Positions 1 to 8,196 of a stretch of 61,655 nucleotides of DNA are shown one piece after another; within the stretch, counting starts at the first letter, position 1; each line of letters starts with the position of its first letter. The notes under the pieces were generated by a model. That model saw nothing but the letters and a program-made list of their open reading frames with translations. It searched no databases and was not told the origin of the DNA. The stretch is from an uncultured archaeon. Lineage in GTDB: Archaea > Halobacteriota > Methanosarcinia > Methanosarcinales > Methanoperedenaceae. The translations under genes were made by a program, and so were the position numbers. Location of the stretch: positions 1-61,655 of the forward strand of contig CABMCA010000101.1 of the NCBI GenBank assembly GCA_902384525.1. Direction: 5' to 3'.

Positions 1-1
1 A

Positions 2-364
2 AGCCCAGTCTGGTCATTAGCTGATAGAGATTTAACGCAGTATGCTGGAAAAAAGATAAGAATTGCTTTTTTCCACGCTCCTTTTAACCCCTTTGGATAT
101 GTAAGCAAAGGATGGTACATCGATGATGTTCAGCTAACGTTGCCAAATTCGATTCCTGGCGATATAAATGGTGATGGCAAATTGACCCTTGTGGATGCAA
201 TATACCTGGCAAAGCATGTTGGGGGCTTTAGCGGATATGAGGTCATTTATGCTGATGGTGACATAAACTGCGATGGAAAAGTTACTCTTGTGGATGCAAT
301 ATACCTGGCAAAGCATATTGGAGGCTTTATTGGATATGAAAAATTATATTGTGCTATAGCATAA
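2..364 (+). CDS. Surface/secreted protein with C-terminal type I dockerin (5' partial)
   Basis: The frame is open from the first bases of the window, so only the C-terminal ~120 residues are seen. The visible N-terminal part ends in GWYIDDVQL, the kind of motif that closes MAM/concanavalin-like domains of secreted proteins. It is followed by two dockerin-type calcium loops, GDINGDGKLTLVDAIYLAKH and a near copy starting GDINCDGKVTL, 34 residues apart. Dockerin duplexes bind cohesins and are common in surface proteins of Methanosarcinales. The last codons overlap nothing, and a repeat hairpin follows. The product is probably exported, but the signal peptide and catalytic or binding domain lie outside the window. 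Confidence 0.85.
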   Translation, partial: SPVWSLADRDLTQYAGKKIRIAFFHAPFNPFGYVSKGWYIDDVQLTLPNSIPGDINGDGKLTLVDAIYLAKHVGGFSGYEVIYADGDINCDGKVTLVDAIYLAKHIGGFIGYEKLYCAIA

Positions 365-387
365 TTCTTAAATCTTCGTAGTATTTT

Positions 388-459
388 AACCGCAGATGAA
401 CACAGATGAACGCAGATTTATGGCGATACATCCGCATTTATTTGCGTTCATCTGCGGTT
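388..459. repeat. Intergenic inverted repeat of CGCAGATGAAC units
   Basis: The left arm (388-416) holds three tandem-like units CCGCAGATGAAC / ACAGATGAAC / GCAGAT. The right arm (442-459) is the reverse complement of AACCGCAGATGAACGCAA, so the RNA or single strand can fold into a long hairpin, followed by a T-rich run at 459-467. It sits just downstream of the dockerin gene and could end its transcript. The unit resembles dispersed intergenic repeats I recall from other environmental prokaryotic genomes. That recollection was not checked. Confidence 0.7.
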
Positions 460-624
460 TTATTTTTTCATGAATATTCCGGTTATTTTCGAACTTGACT
501 ATAGATCTAATGGGAAACATTGAGTTAGTAAGTAAGCTAACAAAAGATTAGACCTCTTTTTTGTGATGTCAATCCCGCGATTCTAAGTGCATCATGCAAA
601 GTAAGTGAATATAAGTTTAAAGGA

Positions 625-813
625 ATGAAAGATAAGAAAATCCAATTCACCATAGCCAACCCTGCATCCCCGACTAGCAGTACACCGGCGCCGCCACGAC
701 CCCCCGCGCCGGAAATAGCAGGAACGGGCGCTCCGGCGAAAGAGACACCGTTCCCCTCAGGGATCTTTGTCTTTATGGCGCTGCTTGCGTGGCACTTCAG
801 AACGAGAGCGTGA
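625..813 (+). CDS. Doubtful small ORF with Pro-rich segment and hydrophobic C-terminus
   Basis: This 62-residue frame has a Pro/Ala/Thr-rich middle (residues ~13-45) and a single hydrophobic stretch with a basic end (SGIFVFMALLAWHFRTRA). That is the tripartite look of the C-terminus of a surface-anchored archaeal protein. Its base composition is much more GC-rich than the flanking intergenic DNA. It has no convincing ribosome binding site. It may be the leftover 3' end of a degraded surface-protein gene rather than an independent gene. Confidence 0.25.
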   Translation: MKDKKIQFTIANPASPTSSTPAPPRPPAPEIAGTGAPAKETPFPSGIFVFMALLAWHFRTRA

Positions 814-968
814 CGCTGTTGATCAACCAGGAGCCGAATTATCTGGATGCTGAATTAGTTCCACTTTTAATTTAGCATTTTGATACATTTTTTACCTCAT
901 AATCCCTATATCACTGCAAAAGATATACATGCAAGTTAGTTGTATAGGAAAAAATCAGGAGATATCTT

Positions 969-2114
969 ATGAATCTTGAAAATAACTTATTGATGATACC
1001 GGGTCCTGTGCCCGTTGCGCCAAGGATATTAAGAGCCATGTCCAGACCCATTATCGGGCATCGGGGCAAGGAATTCGGGGACATGTACAGCGAATGCCGA
1101 ACAACGCTCCAGGAGCTTTTCGGCACCAAAAACGACATGTATATAATTACAGGGTCGGGGAGCTGTGCCATGGAGGCTGCGGTCAGCAACGTAATCGGGG
1201 AAAAAGATACTCTTATAACAATTGAGAACGGGAAATTCGGGGAACGCTTCAGGGAGATCGGGGAACGCTTCGGTAAAGTAAAGGCTGTAAAATTTGACTG
1301 GACAAAAGGTGAATCCATTGAACTTGACAGTGTTGAAAGCGCACTGGCAGAAGGAGCAAAAGCAATTACTCTTGTTCATAATGATACATCAGTTGGCATC
1401 AAGAATCCTGCAAAAGAAATAGGCGACCTGGCGAAAAAATACGGCGCCATATTTATCATGGACGGTGTGACAACTATTGGCGGTGATGAAGTTCTTGTTG
1501 ATAAATGGGGTGTGGATATTGCGGTCGTAGGCTCCCAGAAGTGCATAGGCGCACCTCCGGGATTATCTGCAATATCTGTGAGCAAGAAAGCATGGGAATC
1601 CATAGTTGATAAGCCTCCTTATTATATAGATCTTAAAGCTTATAAAAAATCAGCAAATAAAGATACAGCCCAGACACCTTATACTCCTGCAGTATCCCTG
1701 TTCTTTGCAATGCAGGAAGCGCTTCGTATCGTAAATGAAGAAGGACTTGAAGCCAGAATCAAGAGACATGCAAAATTTGCAGAAGCGCTCAGGGCGGCAG
1801 CCGATGCCATGAATGTCGAAATGTTCCCGCAGTTGAACAATTACAGCAAATACTCAAATACAGTAACAGCGATGAAAATACCTACAGGTATCGATGATAA
1901 GAAACTGCGAAATGGGATAAAGGAATTAGGTATCCAGGTTTCAGGCGGCCAGGGCGCTCTTGAAGGCAAGATATTCAGGATAGGCAGCATGGGCAATATC
2001 AGTAAGCTGGATATTTTAAGCACGGTACAGGCAGTGGAAATTGTTCTTCATAAGAATGATGTGGTCAAGAAAATGGGGCCTGGTGTAGAAGCTGCAAGTA
2101 ATGTATTGAAATAG
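969..2114 (+). CDS. Class V PLP-dependent aminotransferase (serine/alanine-glyoxylate type)
   Basis: The 381-residue protein matches the serine-pyruvate/alanine-glyoxylate aminotransferase family. It starts with the substrate-loop motif MIPGPVPVAPRILRAM, has TGSGSCAMEAAVSN for phosphate binding, FIMDGVTTIGG for the PLP ring Asp, and GSQKCIGAPPG holding the Schiff-base lysine. Length is normal for the family. The ATG at 969 is preceded by CAGGAGAT, a good ribosome binding site. The amino donor cannot be told from sequence; in archaea, members act in serine/glycine or alanine/glyoxylate exchange. It appears to be transcribed alone, with a 3' AT-rich tail before a convergent small membrane protein gene. 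Confidence 0.9.
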   Translation: MNLENNLLMIPGPVPVAPRILRAMSRPIIGHRGKEFGDMYSECRTTLQELFGTKNDMYIITGSGSCAMEAAVSNVIGEKDTLITIENGKFGERFREIGERFGKVKAVKFDWTKGESIELDSVESALAEGAKAITLVHNDTSVGIKNPAKEIGDLAKKYGAIFIMDGVTTIGGDEVLVDKWGVDIAVVGSQKCIGAPPGLSAISVSKKAWESIVDKPPYYIDLKAYKKSANKDTAQTPYTPAVSLFFAMQEALRIVNEEGLEARIKRHAKFAEALRAAADAMNVEMFPQLNNYSKYSNTVTAMKIPTGIDDKKLRNGIKELGIQVSGGQGALEGKIFRIGSMGNISKLDILSTVQAVEIVLHKNDVVKKMGPGVEAASNVLK

Positions 2115-2162
2115 ATCTTAAAAATAATAAAATAAAATAGATTAAATAAAAAATCAATAAAT

Positions 2163-2516
2163 CTACTGATGCTGTTTTAACTCAGTAGATTTTATATCCT
2201 GCAGGACCTGGGAGATCAGCTTTTTGGCATTTTGCAGATGAGCTGTCCCGCTTCCTGCCAGCTGTGTAAAGTTATCCTGTATGAAAACTTCATTTTCCTG
2301 TATCAGATAAATGTAATAAACAAGTATTACCCAGTAAACGACAGCACCCACAAACATTGCAGTTGCAATTCCAAGCAACTGATAATAGACCATAGCTGTT
2401 GTCATTCCGCCGGGTTGTAAAATATTAATAGCTGCTATGAAGTTATAAAATATTATCAAACCAATAATTATTGGTATTATTCCTATTACTAACAAGTTGT
2501 TTTTACTCAGTCTCAT
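2163..2516 (-). CDS. Small membrane protein, two TM segments
   Basis: The 117-residue product has two hydrophobic helices (about residues 8-31 and 43-72) and a soluble C-terminal tail rich in Gln, Lys and Ser that is predicted helical. I recognise no family. It converges on the upstream aminotransferase gene and diverges from the peroxiredoxin gene. Its start codon is preceded on the minus strand by GGTGGAAAG. Function is unknown. Confidence 0.6.
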   Translation of the reverse strand: MRLSKNNLLVIGIIPIIIGLIIFYNFIAAINILQPGGMTTAMVYYQLLGIATAMFVGAVVYWVILVYYIYLIQENEVFIQDNFTQLAGSGTAHLQNAKKLISQVLQDIKSTELKQHQ

Positions 2517-2658
2517 CTTTCCACCTGCATTATAATCATAATATGCAAATGTAGTATTTAAAGCTGCCTGATGATAATAACAAAAGTTAATACCAGAAAA
2601 TCCAATATTACTAATTACTGTTGGAGTGTATAATTTTAGAATAGTAGGAGTTTAAATA

Positions 2659-3129
2659 ATGGGTATAGTAAAAATTGGTGACAAAGCGAAAGATTTCAGT
2701 TTAAGCGATCAGGATGACAATGAAATCAGTCTATCCTCCTTTAAAGGCAAAAGAATACTGTTGTCTTTTCATCCGCTTGCATGGACAAAGGTCTGTGCCG
2801 AACAGATGAAATCGCTTGAAAAAAATCGGGAAAGATTCGAGAAATTAAATACAGTAGCATTGGGTATAAGCGTGGATACGGTCCCGTCAAAAAAAGCATG
2901 GGCAAAAGAACTTGAAATAAAAAATACCAGGCTTCTATCTGATTTCTGGCCCCATGGCAAAGTTGCTGGTCTTTATGGGATATTCAGGGAAAAAGAAGGA
3001 TTTTCCGAACGGGCGAATATTATTATTGATGAAAATGGAAGGGTGGTATTTGTGAAGGTTTATCCAGTTTCACAGTTGCCTGATATTGAAGAAATAATAA
3101 AAGTTCTCGAAGACCTGGAACCAAAATAA
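2659..3129 (+). CDS. Peroxiredoxin (AhpC/TSA family, 1-Cys pattern)
   Basis: This thiol peroxidase reduces hydrogen peroxide and organic peroxides in the cytoplasm. The 156 residues carry the active-site pattern P-x3-T-x2-C (Pro39, Thr43, Cys46, in FHPLAWTKVC) and no second cysteine, so it uses a 1-Cys mechanism or an external resolving thiol. The family-typical ISVDTVPSKKAWAKEL and GLYGIF segments follow. A thioredoxin gene lies about 160 bases downstream on the same strand, the expected electron donor. Start ATG 2659 follows a TAGGAG ribosome binding site. Confidence 0.92.
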   Translation: MGIVKIGDKAKDFSLSDQDDNEISLSSFKGKRILLSFHPLAWTKVCAEQMKSLEKNRERFEKLNTVALGISVDTVPSKKAWAKELEIKNTRLLSDFWPHGKVAGLYGIFREKEGFSERANIIIDENGRVVFVKVYPVSQLPDIEEIIKVLEDLEPK

Positions 3130-3207
3130 GGCTTTATTATCAAACACCAAATGGGCAACAATTTTAAATCATAAGTGTATTATTAGGTATCGTAGCAGGT
3201 AAAAAAT

Positions 3208-3300
3208 ATGTCAGATAAAAAAGCGGAGAAAAAAACGCCGATTAAAGAAAAATGCAAATCGTGCAAAATCTGCTTCAAGAGGAGGAAATCAAATGAGTAA
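3208..3300 (+). CDS. Possible 30-residue Cys-containing leader peptide overlapping thioredoxin start
   Basis: An ATG at 3208 opens a 30-residue frame, very Lys-rich (15 basic residues) with a compact CKSCKIC motif. It stops at 3298-3300, inside the first codons of the thioredoxin gene (ATG 3293). The upstream GCAGGT is a weak ribosome binding site. The strong GAGGAGG site for thioredoxin lies within this frame and encodes its Arg-Arg pair. The overlap would couple translation of the two. It is too short for homology claims and could be chance, but three cysteines in seven residues is unusual. Confidence 0.4.
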   Translation: MSDKKAEKKTPIKEKCKSCKICFKRRKSNE

Positions 3301-3565
3301 AGTTGTTCTAATGGATTTTTTTGCAGAATGGTGCGGTCCCTGCAAGATGCAGGATCCGATCATCGAAGAGCTTAAGAAAAAATTCGAGGGTAAAGTTGAA
3401 TTCAAGAAAATTGACGTCGACAACAATAATGAATTGGCCGCTAAGTTCACAGTGCATGCAATCCCTACACTGGTAATTGAAAAAGATGGCGCCGTGTTCA
3501 AGCGATATACCGGTGTAACCCGCGCGAATGTTCTTGAATCGGATTTGAACGCAGCCTTAAAATAG
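3293..3565 (+). CDS. trxA: Thioredoxin
   Basis: This 90-residue protein-disulfide reductase has the redox centre AEWCGPCKM (Cys14, Cys17) and the cis-proline motif HAIPTLVIE. The central DVDNNNELAAKFTVHAIP stretch is typical of thioredoxins. The start follows a strong GAGGAGG site. Located after the peroxiredoxin gene, it is a plausible reductant for it. It lies 10 bases before the MBL-fold gene, so the two may be cotranscribed. Confidence 0.93.
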   Translation: MSKVVLMDFFAEWCGPCKMQDPIIEELKKKFEGKVEFKKIDVDNNNELAAKFTVHAIPTLVIEKDGAVFKRYTGVTRANVLESDLNAALK

Positions 3566-3575
3566 CGTGGTTTGA

Positions 3576-4559
3576 TTGAAACCTTTATTTGACCTTGGTG
3601 TGCTGCCGATCAGGCACAGGACAGATAAGGGATTCAAACCTCATATTTCACTTGTTTTCAATGCAGGGAAACGGCTGACTTTTTCCGTGGATACTACGAA
3701 CTCCCGTTCCCAGCAGCCTGATGCATATCTTATAACCCATGCACATTCAGACCATCATGGCAGGTCTGCAATGCTCTCAAAGAACACTGTGTGTTCACAG
3801 GAAACTGCGAAGGCACTTGAAATCCTTTACGGAAAGAAATATGCCGGAAGAACATTCAAGATCGGTGACAGCATTGATATTGCTGGCGTTGAAGTAAAAA
3901 CATATCCTACACATCATACAATAGGATCATGCGCTTTTTACTGGAAAAATGATGTGGGTACAAGAATCATGGTCACCGGGGATGTCAAAGATTCAAAAGA
4001 CCTGCCAGACTGCGATTGTCTTGTCACGGAAGCAAATTATGGGGATCCAGATGATCCGAAATGTCATTTCGAAGATGATCTGGGTGCATTCAGAGAATCA
4101 CTGGAAGAATCGCCCAATGATGTTGCTTTTGGCGCTTATGCATTCGGGAAGGCTCAACGCGCAGTCAAACTAATTCGTGAATCCGGTTATTCGGGAAAGA
4201 TCGGTATGGATCCGGTATCTCATGCGCTTACTGACGGATTAATGAAAGATGCGGGGCAGCTTGTTGATCTTGATAGCAATTGCGGTATTAAAATAACCAC
4301 ACCGGGTGAAATTTCCGGCCTCACCTGCGCAATGAAATTCATACTGACAGGACGAAAGGATATCAAATTTCCTACTATCAATATCAGCGACCACATGGAT
4401 GTGAACGGTCTTATCGGTATGACAAAACAGTGCGCACCTTCAGCAGTTATCACATACCACCCAGGTGGCAACCGTCCCCTTAAGCTTGCTGCATATTTAA
4501 GGAGAAATGGGGTTTATGCGAAAGCCCTTGAAGAAATAAATACTATTCTTGAAATTTAA
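3576..4559 (+). CDS. MBL-fold exonuclease-like metallohydrolase
   Basis: This is a 327-residue metallo-beta-lactamase-fold protein. The Zn-binding motif HAHSDHHG lies near residues 51-58, further ligands are in YPTHHTIGSC and TGDVKD, and a C-terminal ISDHMD plus ITYHPGG segment resembles the late His motifs of nuclease-type members (beta-CASP/exonuclease-like proteins). The only reasonable start is TTG at 3576, since an in-frame GTG is not available and the next GTG (3567) runs into a stop. It probably acts on nucleic acid, but the exact substrate is not evident. Confidence 0.75.
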   Translation: MKPLFDLGVLPIRHRTDKGFKPHISLVFNAGKRLTFSVDTTNSRSQQPDAYLITHAHSDHHGRSAMLSKNTVCSQETAKALEILYGKKYAGRTFKIGDSIDIAGVEVKTYPTHHTIGSCAFYWKNDVGTRIMVTGDVKDSKDLPDCDCLVTEANYGDPDDPKCHFEDDLGAFRESLEESPNDVAFGAYAFGKAQRAVKLIRESGYSGKIGMDPVSHALTDGLMKDAGQLVDLDSNCGIKITTPGEISGLTCAMKFILTGRKDIKFPTINISDHMDVNGLIGMTKQCAPSAVITYHPGGNRPLKLAAYLRRNGVYAKALEEINTILEI

Positions 4560-4617
4560 TTTGAATTGATTCATCCTTCAGATAATTTTAAGCCGATAAA
4601 AATATTCATACTATATA

Positions 4618-5265
4618 ATGGCAATAGAAATTGAACCTTTTTTCACAATAATCGGCGAAGCTGTAGTATATTTTGTGGCTTTTTTATTGACAATAGCAAT
4701 TACGGGTTCACTGCTTATTGCTTATTCATTTAAGACCGAGAAGTTTATTTTCCCGGGATTTATGCTTTTCTCTATCACTCTTCTTGAAAACCTGGTCAAG
4801 GCTTTATTCAGGCTTATCAAAATGGATGATTCCATTGTAGATGATGTGGGTATAGCACTTAAGAACAAAATATCTCTGCGCAAATTCAGGGACACGCCAG
4901 TCAATAAACGGCTGATATTTTTGCCACAATGCTTAAGAGCCATCACCTGCCCATCCAAACTGAGTCCCGAGGGTATGCAGTGTGAAAATTGCGGTGCATG
5001 TGAGATAGGACAGGCCAAGAAAAGCGCAGAAAAGCTTGGTTATAAGGTTTTTATTGTGCCAGGTTCAAGTTTTATCAGGCGGCTGGTACGAAAACACAAG
5101 CCAGAGGCAATACTGGGGGTTGGATGTATGACCGAAATAAAAGCAGGGCTTGAAATGTGCGAGAAAATCAACCTTTTTGGTGTTGGTATCGTTCTTGAGA
5201 AGGCAGGGTGTGTCTCAACTGTACTTGACTGGGATAAGTTCTACGAATTTATCGAAAGTTCGTGA
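4618..5265 (+). CDS. DUF116 family protein
   Basis: This 215-residue protein starts with two hydrophobic segments (about residues 8-33 and 41-62). The DUF116 domain follows with cysteines in FLPQCLRAITC, MQCENCGACEIG, GVGCMTEIKAG and EKAGC. Eight or more conserved Cys suggest a metal or iron-sulfur site. The family is common in methanogens and in some bacteria and its biochemical role is not established. The first codon sits about 20 bases after a TATA-like AATATTCATACTATATAA stretch, so the transcript may be almost leaderless. Confidence 0.8.
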   Translation: MAIEIEPFFTIIGEAVVYFVAFLLTIAITGSLLIAYSFKTEKFIFPGFMLFSITLLENLVKALFRLIKMDDSIVDDVGIALKNKISLRKFRDTPVNKRLIFLPQCLRAITCPSKLSPEGMQCENCGACEIGQAKKSAEKLGYKVFIVPGSSFIRRLVRKHKPEAILGVGCMTEIKAGLEMCEKINLFGVGIVLEKAGCVSTVLDWDKFYEFIESS

Positions 5266-5356
5266 AAATAAGCATTTTTTAGTGTTTTTATTGTTATTCA
5301 ATATACTATGAACTATTTTAAACTAAAAAAGACATTGTTATAGCTTAGAAACTGAA

Positions 5357-5385
5357 AAATAATCCTTGAAATTGTCGGATTATTT
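5357..5385. terminator. Hairpin downstream of the DUF116 gene
   Basis: AAATAATCC at 5357-5365 pairs perfectly with GGATTATTT at 5377-5385 around an 11-base loop. It may serve as a terminator for the DUF116 gene, or be the subterminal hairpin at the left end of the decayed IS200/IS605 element that follows. The sequence alone does not decide between them. Confidence 0.45.
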
Positions 5386-5504
5386 ATATCCCAGCTGGCA
5401 TATTTGAAAATATAGAGGAGCAGTAACAAACCATCATCATGGATTCCATCCAGACCCTTTTGGCTCCTCTACCCCTTACAATAAACAAACTTTTATAAGC
5501 AAGT

Positions 5505-5653
5505 ATTCGGGAGTTTAGGAAAGAATGTATAATAAAGGCCATCTCTGGAATCCAAGTTATTATTGCGGCACTATGGGCGATGTTACCAAAGACATTGTTA
5601 TGAGATATATCGAGATGCAGAAGGTAAAAGATGATTGTCAAGAAATCGCTTAA
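5505..5653 (+). pseudogene. Remnant of IS200/IS605 TnpA (Y1 transposase) C-terminus
   Basis: Translation from ATG 5525 gives MYNKGHLWNPSYYCGTMGDV and then MRYIEMQ, ending at the TAA at 5651. This is the conserved C-terminal block of Y1 HUH transposases, where the YIExQ helix carries the catalytic tyrosine. Immediately upstream, in the next frame, IREFRK (5505-5522) continues the family pattern, so a one-base frameshift is present. The HUH motif and the N-terminal half are missing. The stop lies within the start region of the following TnpB gene (ATG 5631), as in intact tnpA-tnpB pairs. Confidence 0.75.
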
Positions 5654-6608
5654 AATCCCAATCCATTATAACACAACGAAATCAAAACAGGATATACTGG
5701 ATAATCTCACTGCACGTATAACTTATTGTATCAGACTTATTTCCGGTCTAATCATTGAAGAAATGAAGATAGACCGACCAACAGTAAGAAAATTGGTAAA
5801 GGATAATGATATTTCTTCGAAAACCGGATTATCGGCTGGATTCATAGACCAGTGCATAGATAAAGTAATCTGGTCATGGAAATCATATCGAAAACATCAT
5901 ATCCAGTGGGAACTGAAAGCTGAGAAAGCAGAATCTCGTGTATCTTCTGCAAGAGATGAGAAAGAACTGGCAAAAACCAAAAAATCCCTTGAGAAGTTGC
6001 TAAGGCGTGAACCATCCAGACCGGATTTTAAGAATAAAATCCCATGCAGAATAGATTACAGGACAGGTAAAGTACAAAGAAGCAAGAGCAAACTAACTCC
6101 CCTCTGGATACACATCTCGACCCTTAAAAAAGGCAATACAATAGACATTCCTTTAAATCCTGCTCAGTATCATCTTAACCAGCTTAAGGATGCAGAAATA
6201 GGTGATTTCGAGATAATTAAGAAAAATAAGAAATATTATATTCATATTTCTATCACTAAAGTGGTAGAGGACAAACCAATAAGTTCCATCGGTGGGATCA
6301 ACCGGGGATTGAATAAATCCATAGCAGCCGTGCTGTTAACAGAACCGTTTCCACAAGAAGAGCAATTGTTGGATTCAGCAAAAAGAGAACTTCTGGAAAA
6401 ATATGATGATATCATATCATCGTTACAGGAAGCCCAGAAATGGAATAAACTCCGTGAATTAAGGAATAAGCGTGAGAATGTTTCAATTCATGATTATGGT
6501 GGTAAGATAGATGCAGACATTAATGCTGGATACAACATAGCTATTCAATGCCGAGATGACAGGCTGAAAATGCAGATGAACATGGAGAAAACCCATGCGA
6601 GTGCATAA
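5631..6608 (+). CDS. TnpB-like protein, RuvC-defective and internally deleted
   Basis: The 325-residue frame aligns with IS200/IS605 TnpB. It has the N-terminal helical region, then the RuvC-I strand as GGINRGLNKSIAAV, where the usual catalytic Asp of GIDxGxN is Asn. The long helix (QKWNKLRELRNKREN) follows. It then jumps directly to the RuvC-III block DADINAGYNIA. RuvC-II with its Glu and the four-Cys zinc ribbon, normally ~100 residues between these blocks, are absent. The frame nevertheless stays open. DNA cleavage activity should be lost. It is either a decaying transposon gene or a nuclease-dead RNA-guided DNA binder. It overlaps the TnpA remnant and ends 9 bases before the right-end hairpin. 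Confidence 0.8.
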   Translation: MIVKKSLKIPIHYNTTKSKQDILDNLTARITYCIRLISGLIIEEMKIDRPTVRKLVKDNDISSKTGLSAGFIDQCIDKVIWSWKSYRKHHIQWELKAEKAESRVSSARDEKELAKTKKSLEKLLRREPSRPDFKNKIPCRIDYRTGKVQRSKSKLTPLWIHISTLKKGNTIDIPLNPAQYHLNQLKDAEIGDFEIIKKNKKYYIHISITKVVEDKPISSIGGINRGLNKSIAAVLLTEPFPQEEQLLDSAKRELLEKYDDIISSLQEAQKWNKLRELRNKRENVSIHDYGGKIDADINAGYNIAIQCRDDRLKMQMNMEKTHASA

Positions 6609-6617
6609 AGATGGATG

Positions 6618-6637
6618 CTCGCCAATTCATTGGCGAG
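6618..6637. repeat. Right-end hairpin of the IS200/IS605-like element
   Basis: CTCGCCAA (6618-6625) and TTGGCGAG (6630-6637) form a perfect 8-bp stem with a TTCA loop, nine bases after the tnpB stop. Subterminal hairpins at this place mark the right end in IS200/IS605 elements, and the same region forms the 3' scaffold of TnpB guide RNAs. The hairpin also contains the ATG at 6615-6617 and following codons that could be mistaken for the mfnA start. Confidence 0.65.
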
Positions 6638-6650
6638 AGGAGATCACCAC

Positions 6651-7793
6651 ATGAACCAGAAAGGGCATTCTGAGAAGAAAGTATTATCCATGCTTAATAA
6701 CGCTATGCAAAAAGACACTTCCTACGATAAGGTCCTGAGTGCAATGTGCACACAACCCCACCCTATAGCTGTAAAAGCCCACATGCAATTCATCGCATCA
6801 AATATGGGGGACTTTGGTTTATTCCAGGGGACAAAGGAACTTGAAGATAAAGTAATAAAGATGATGGGAGGCATGCTCGGTGATGATAATGCATGCGGTT
6901 ACATTACGACAGGGGGCACGGAATCCAATATCCAGGCGTTGAGGACTGCCAGGAACATGAGCAAAAAGAAGCGTCCGAACATGATCATTCCATTTTCAGC
7001 CCATTTCTCTTTCGATAAGATAGCAGATCTTCTTGGAATAGAGATAAGAAAAGCTTCGCTTGATACGGAATTCAAGGTGAATATAGACTCTGTTTCAGAC
7101 CTTATCGATAATAACACCATTGCGCTTGTTGGTATAGCAGGCTCAACGGAATTCGGCCAGATCGATCCGATAGATAAACTGGCCAAACTTGCGTTGTCAA
7201 ATGACCTGTTCTTGCATGTCGATGCAGCTTTTGGGGGATATGTCATCCCTTTTCTTGATAAAAAATATGATTTTGATTTTTCAGTGAAAGGAGTTACATC
7301 AATAACAGCAGACCCTCATAAAATGGGCATGTCCACCATTCCGGCAGGAGGTCTCCTGTTCAGGGAAGAAGCCTGTCTTCTTCCACTGGAGATCGATACG
7401 CCCTACCTGACGATCAGGAAGCAGCATTCCCTGGTTGGCACACGAAGCGGGGCAGCAGTTGCGGCTGCATATGCCGTTATGATGCATCTTGGAATAGAAG
7501 GATACAAAAAAATTGTGAAAAGATGTATGAAAATGACTGGCAGGCTTGTGGAGGGCGCCTGTGACCTGGGAATTGACCCGCTGATCGAGCCTGCAATGAA
7601 CATCGTAGCGCTTGACGTACCCGATCTTGATGACGTCAGGAAAAAATTGCGTTCCAGGGGCTGGGTTACTTCTTTAACGCGAAGCCCAAAAGCCATGAGA
7701 TTGATAATAATGCCGCATCTTACTGAGAATACTATTGAGTTGTTTATTTCCGATCTTGGTAAATGCATTCACCGAAATGTTTATCACATTTAA
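6651..7793 (+). CDS. mfnA: L-tyrosine decarboxylase MfnA
   Basis: This PLP enzyme converts tyrosine to tyramine, the first step of methanofuran biosynthesis, and in some archaea also decarboxylates aspartate. From ATG 6651 it is 380 residues. [29 protein letters not shown] and [19 protein letters not shown] (Schiff-base Lys in PHKMG) are diagnostic of the archaeal MfnA group. The longer frame from 6615 starts inside the IS right-end hairpin. ATG 6651 has a GAGGAGAT ribosome binding site and gives the usual family length. The IS insertion lies directly upstream, so the native promoter may have been displaced. Confidence 0.93.
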   Translation: MNQKGHSEKKVLSMLNNAMQKDTSYDKVLSAMCTQPHPIAVKAHMQFIASNMGDFGLFQGTKELEDKVIKMMGGMLGDDNACGYITTGGTESNIQALRTARNMSKKKRPNMIIPFSAHFSFDKIADLLGIEIRKASLDTEFKVNIDSVSDLIDNNTIALVGIAGSTEFGQIDPIDKLAKLALSNDLFLHVDAAFGGYVIPFLDKKYDFDFSVKGVTSITADPHKMGMSTIPAGGLLFREEACLLPLEIDTPYLTIRKQHSLVGTRSGAAVAAAYAVMMHLGIEGYKKIVKRCMKMTGRLVEGACDLGIDPLIEPAMNIVALDVPDLDDVRKKLRSRGWVTSLTRSPKAMRLIIMPHLTENTIELFISDLGKCIHRNVYHI

Positions 7794-7826
7794 TATTTAT
7801 CCTTAAGTTTATAGGAAGTTAGATGC

Positions 7827-8192
7827 ATGAATAATTATATTTTATATAAATATGTAGAATTTCTTATGTTCTCTTCATATTTAATTTTTATTTTCTTATT
7901 AGCTCAAATATGGTTTTTGTGGAAGGATGTAGATAAAAATGAGTTAGTCCTGAAATCCCTGGTAAAAGAATCTTTTTTTAAAAAAAATTGCATATATATA
8001 TTTTTGTTCAGTACGTTTTTCATGGCGCATGAATTTTTTGAAGGATTGAGCACATCTGACACAATAGTATTTTTTGAATTCCTTGATATGATGGGAATGA
8101 TAATTCTAGTATTATTTGCTTATACCTGGTATATCGCCTTAAAGTCATGCGTCCCAAAGAAATCAATCACGAACGAATTTATATCCGAATGA
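7827..8192 (+). CDS. Small membrane protein, three to four TM segments
   Basis: The 121-residue protein has hydrophobic helices at about residues 10-31, 54-70 and 84-106. A conserved-looking AHEFFEG motif sits at the end of the middle helix, with a His and two Glu that might bind a metal or haem. No family was recognised. It ends four bases before the next gene, so the two are probably cotranscribed. Confidence 0.6.
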   Translation: MNNYILYKYVEFLMFSSYLIFIFLLAQIWFLWKDVDKNELVLKSLVKESFFKKNCIYIFLFSTFFMAHEFFEGLSTSDTIVFFEFLDMMGMIILVLFAYTWYIALKSCVPKKSITNEFISE

Positions 8193-8196
8193 TTCT

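Noticed and set aside
6615-6650. Upstream ATG as mfnA start
   Set aside because: It lies inside the IS terminal hairpin and lacks a ribosome binding site; ATG 6651 has GAGGAGAT.
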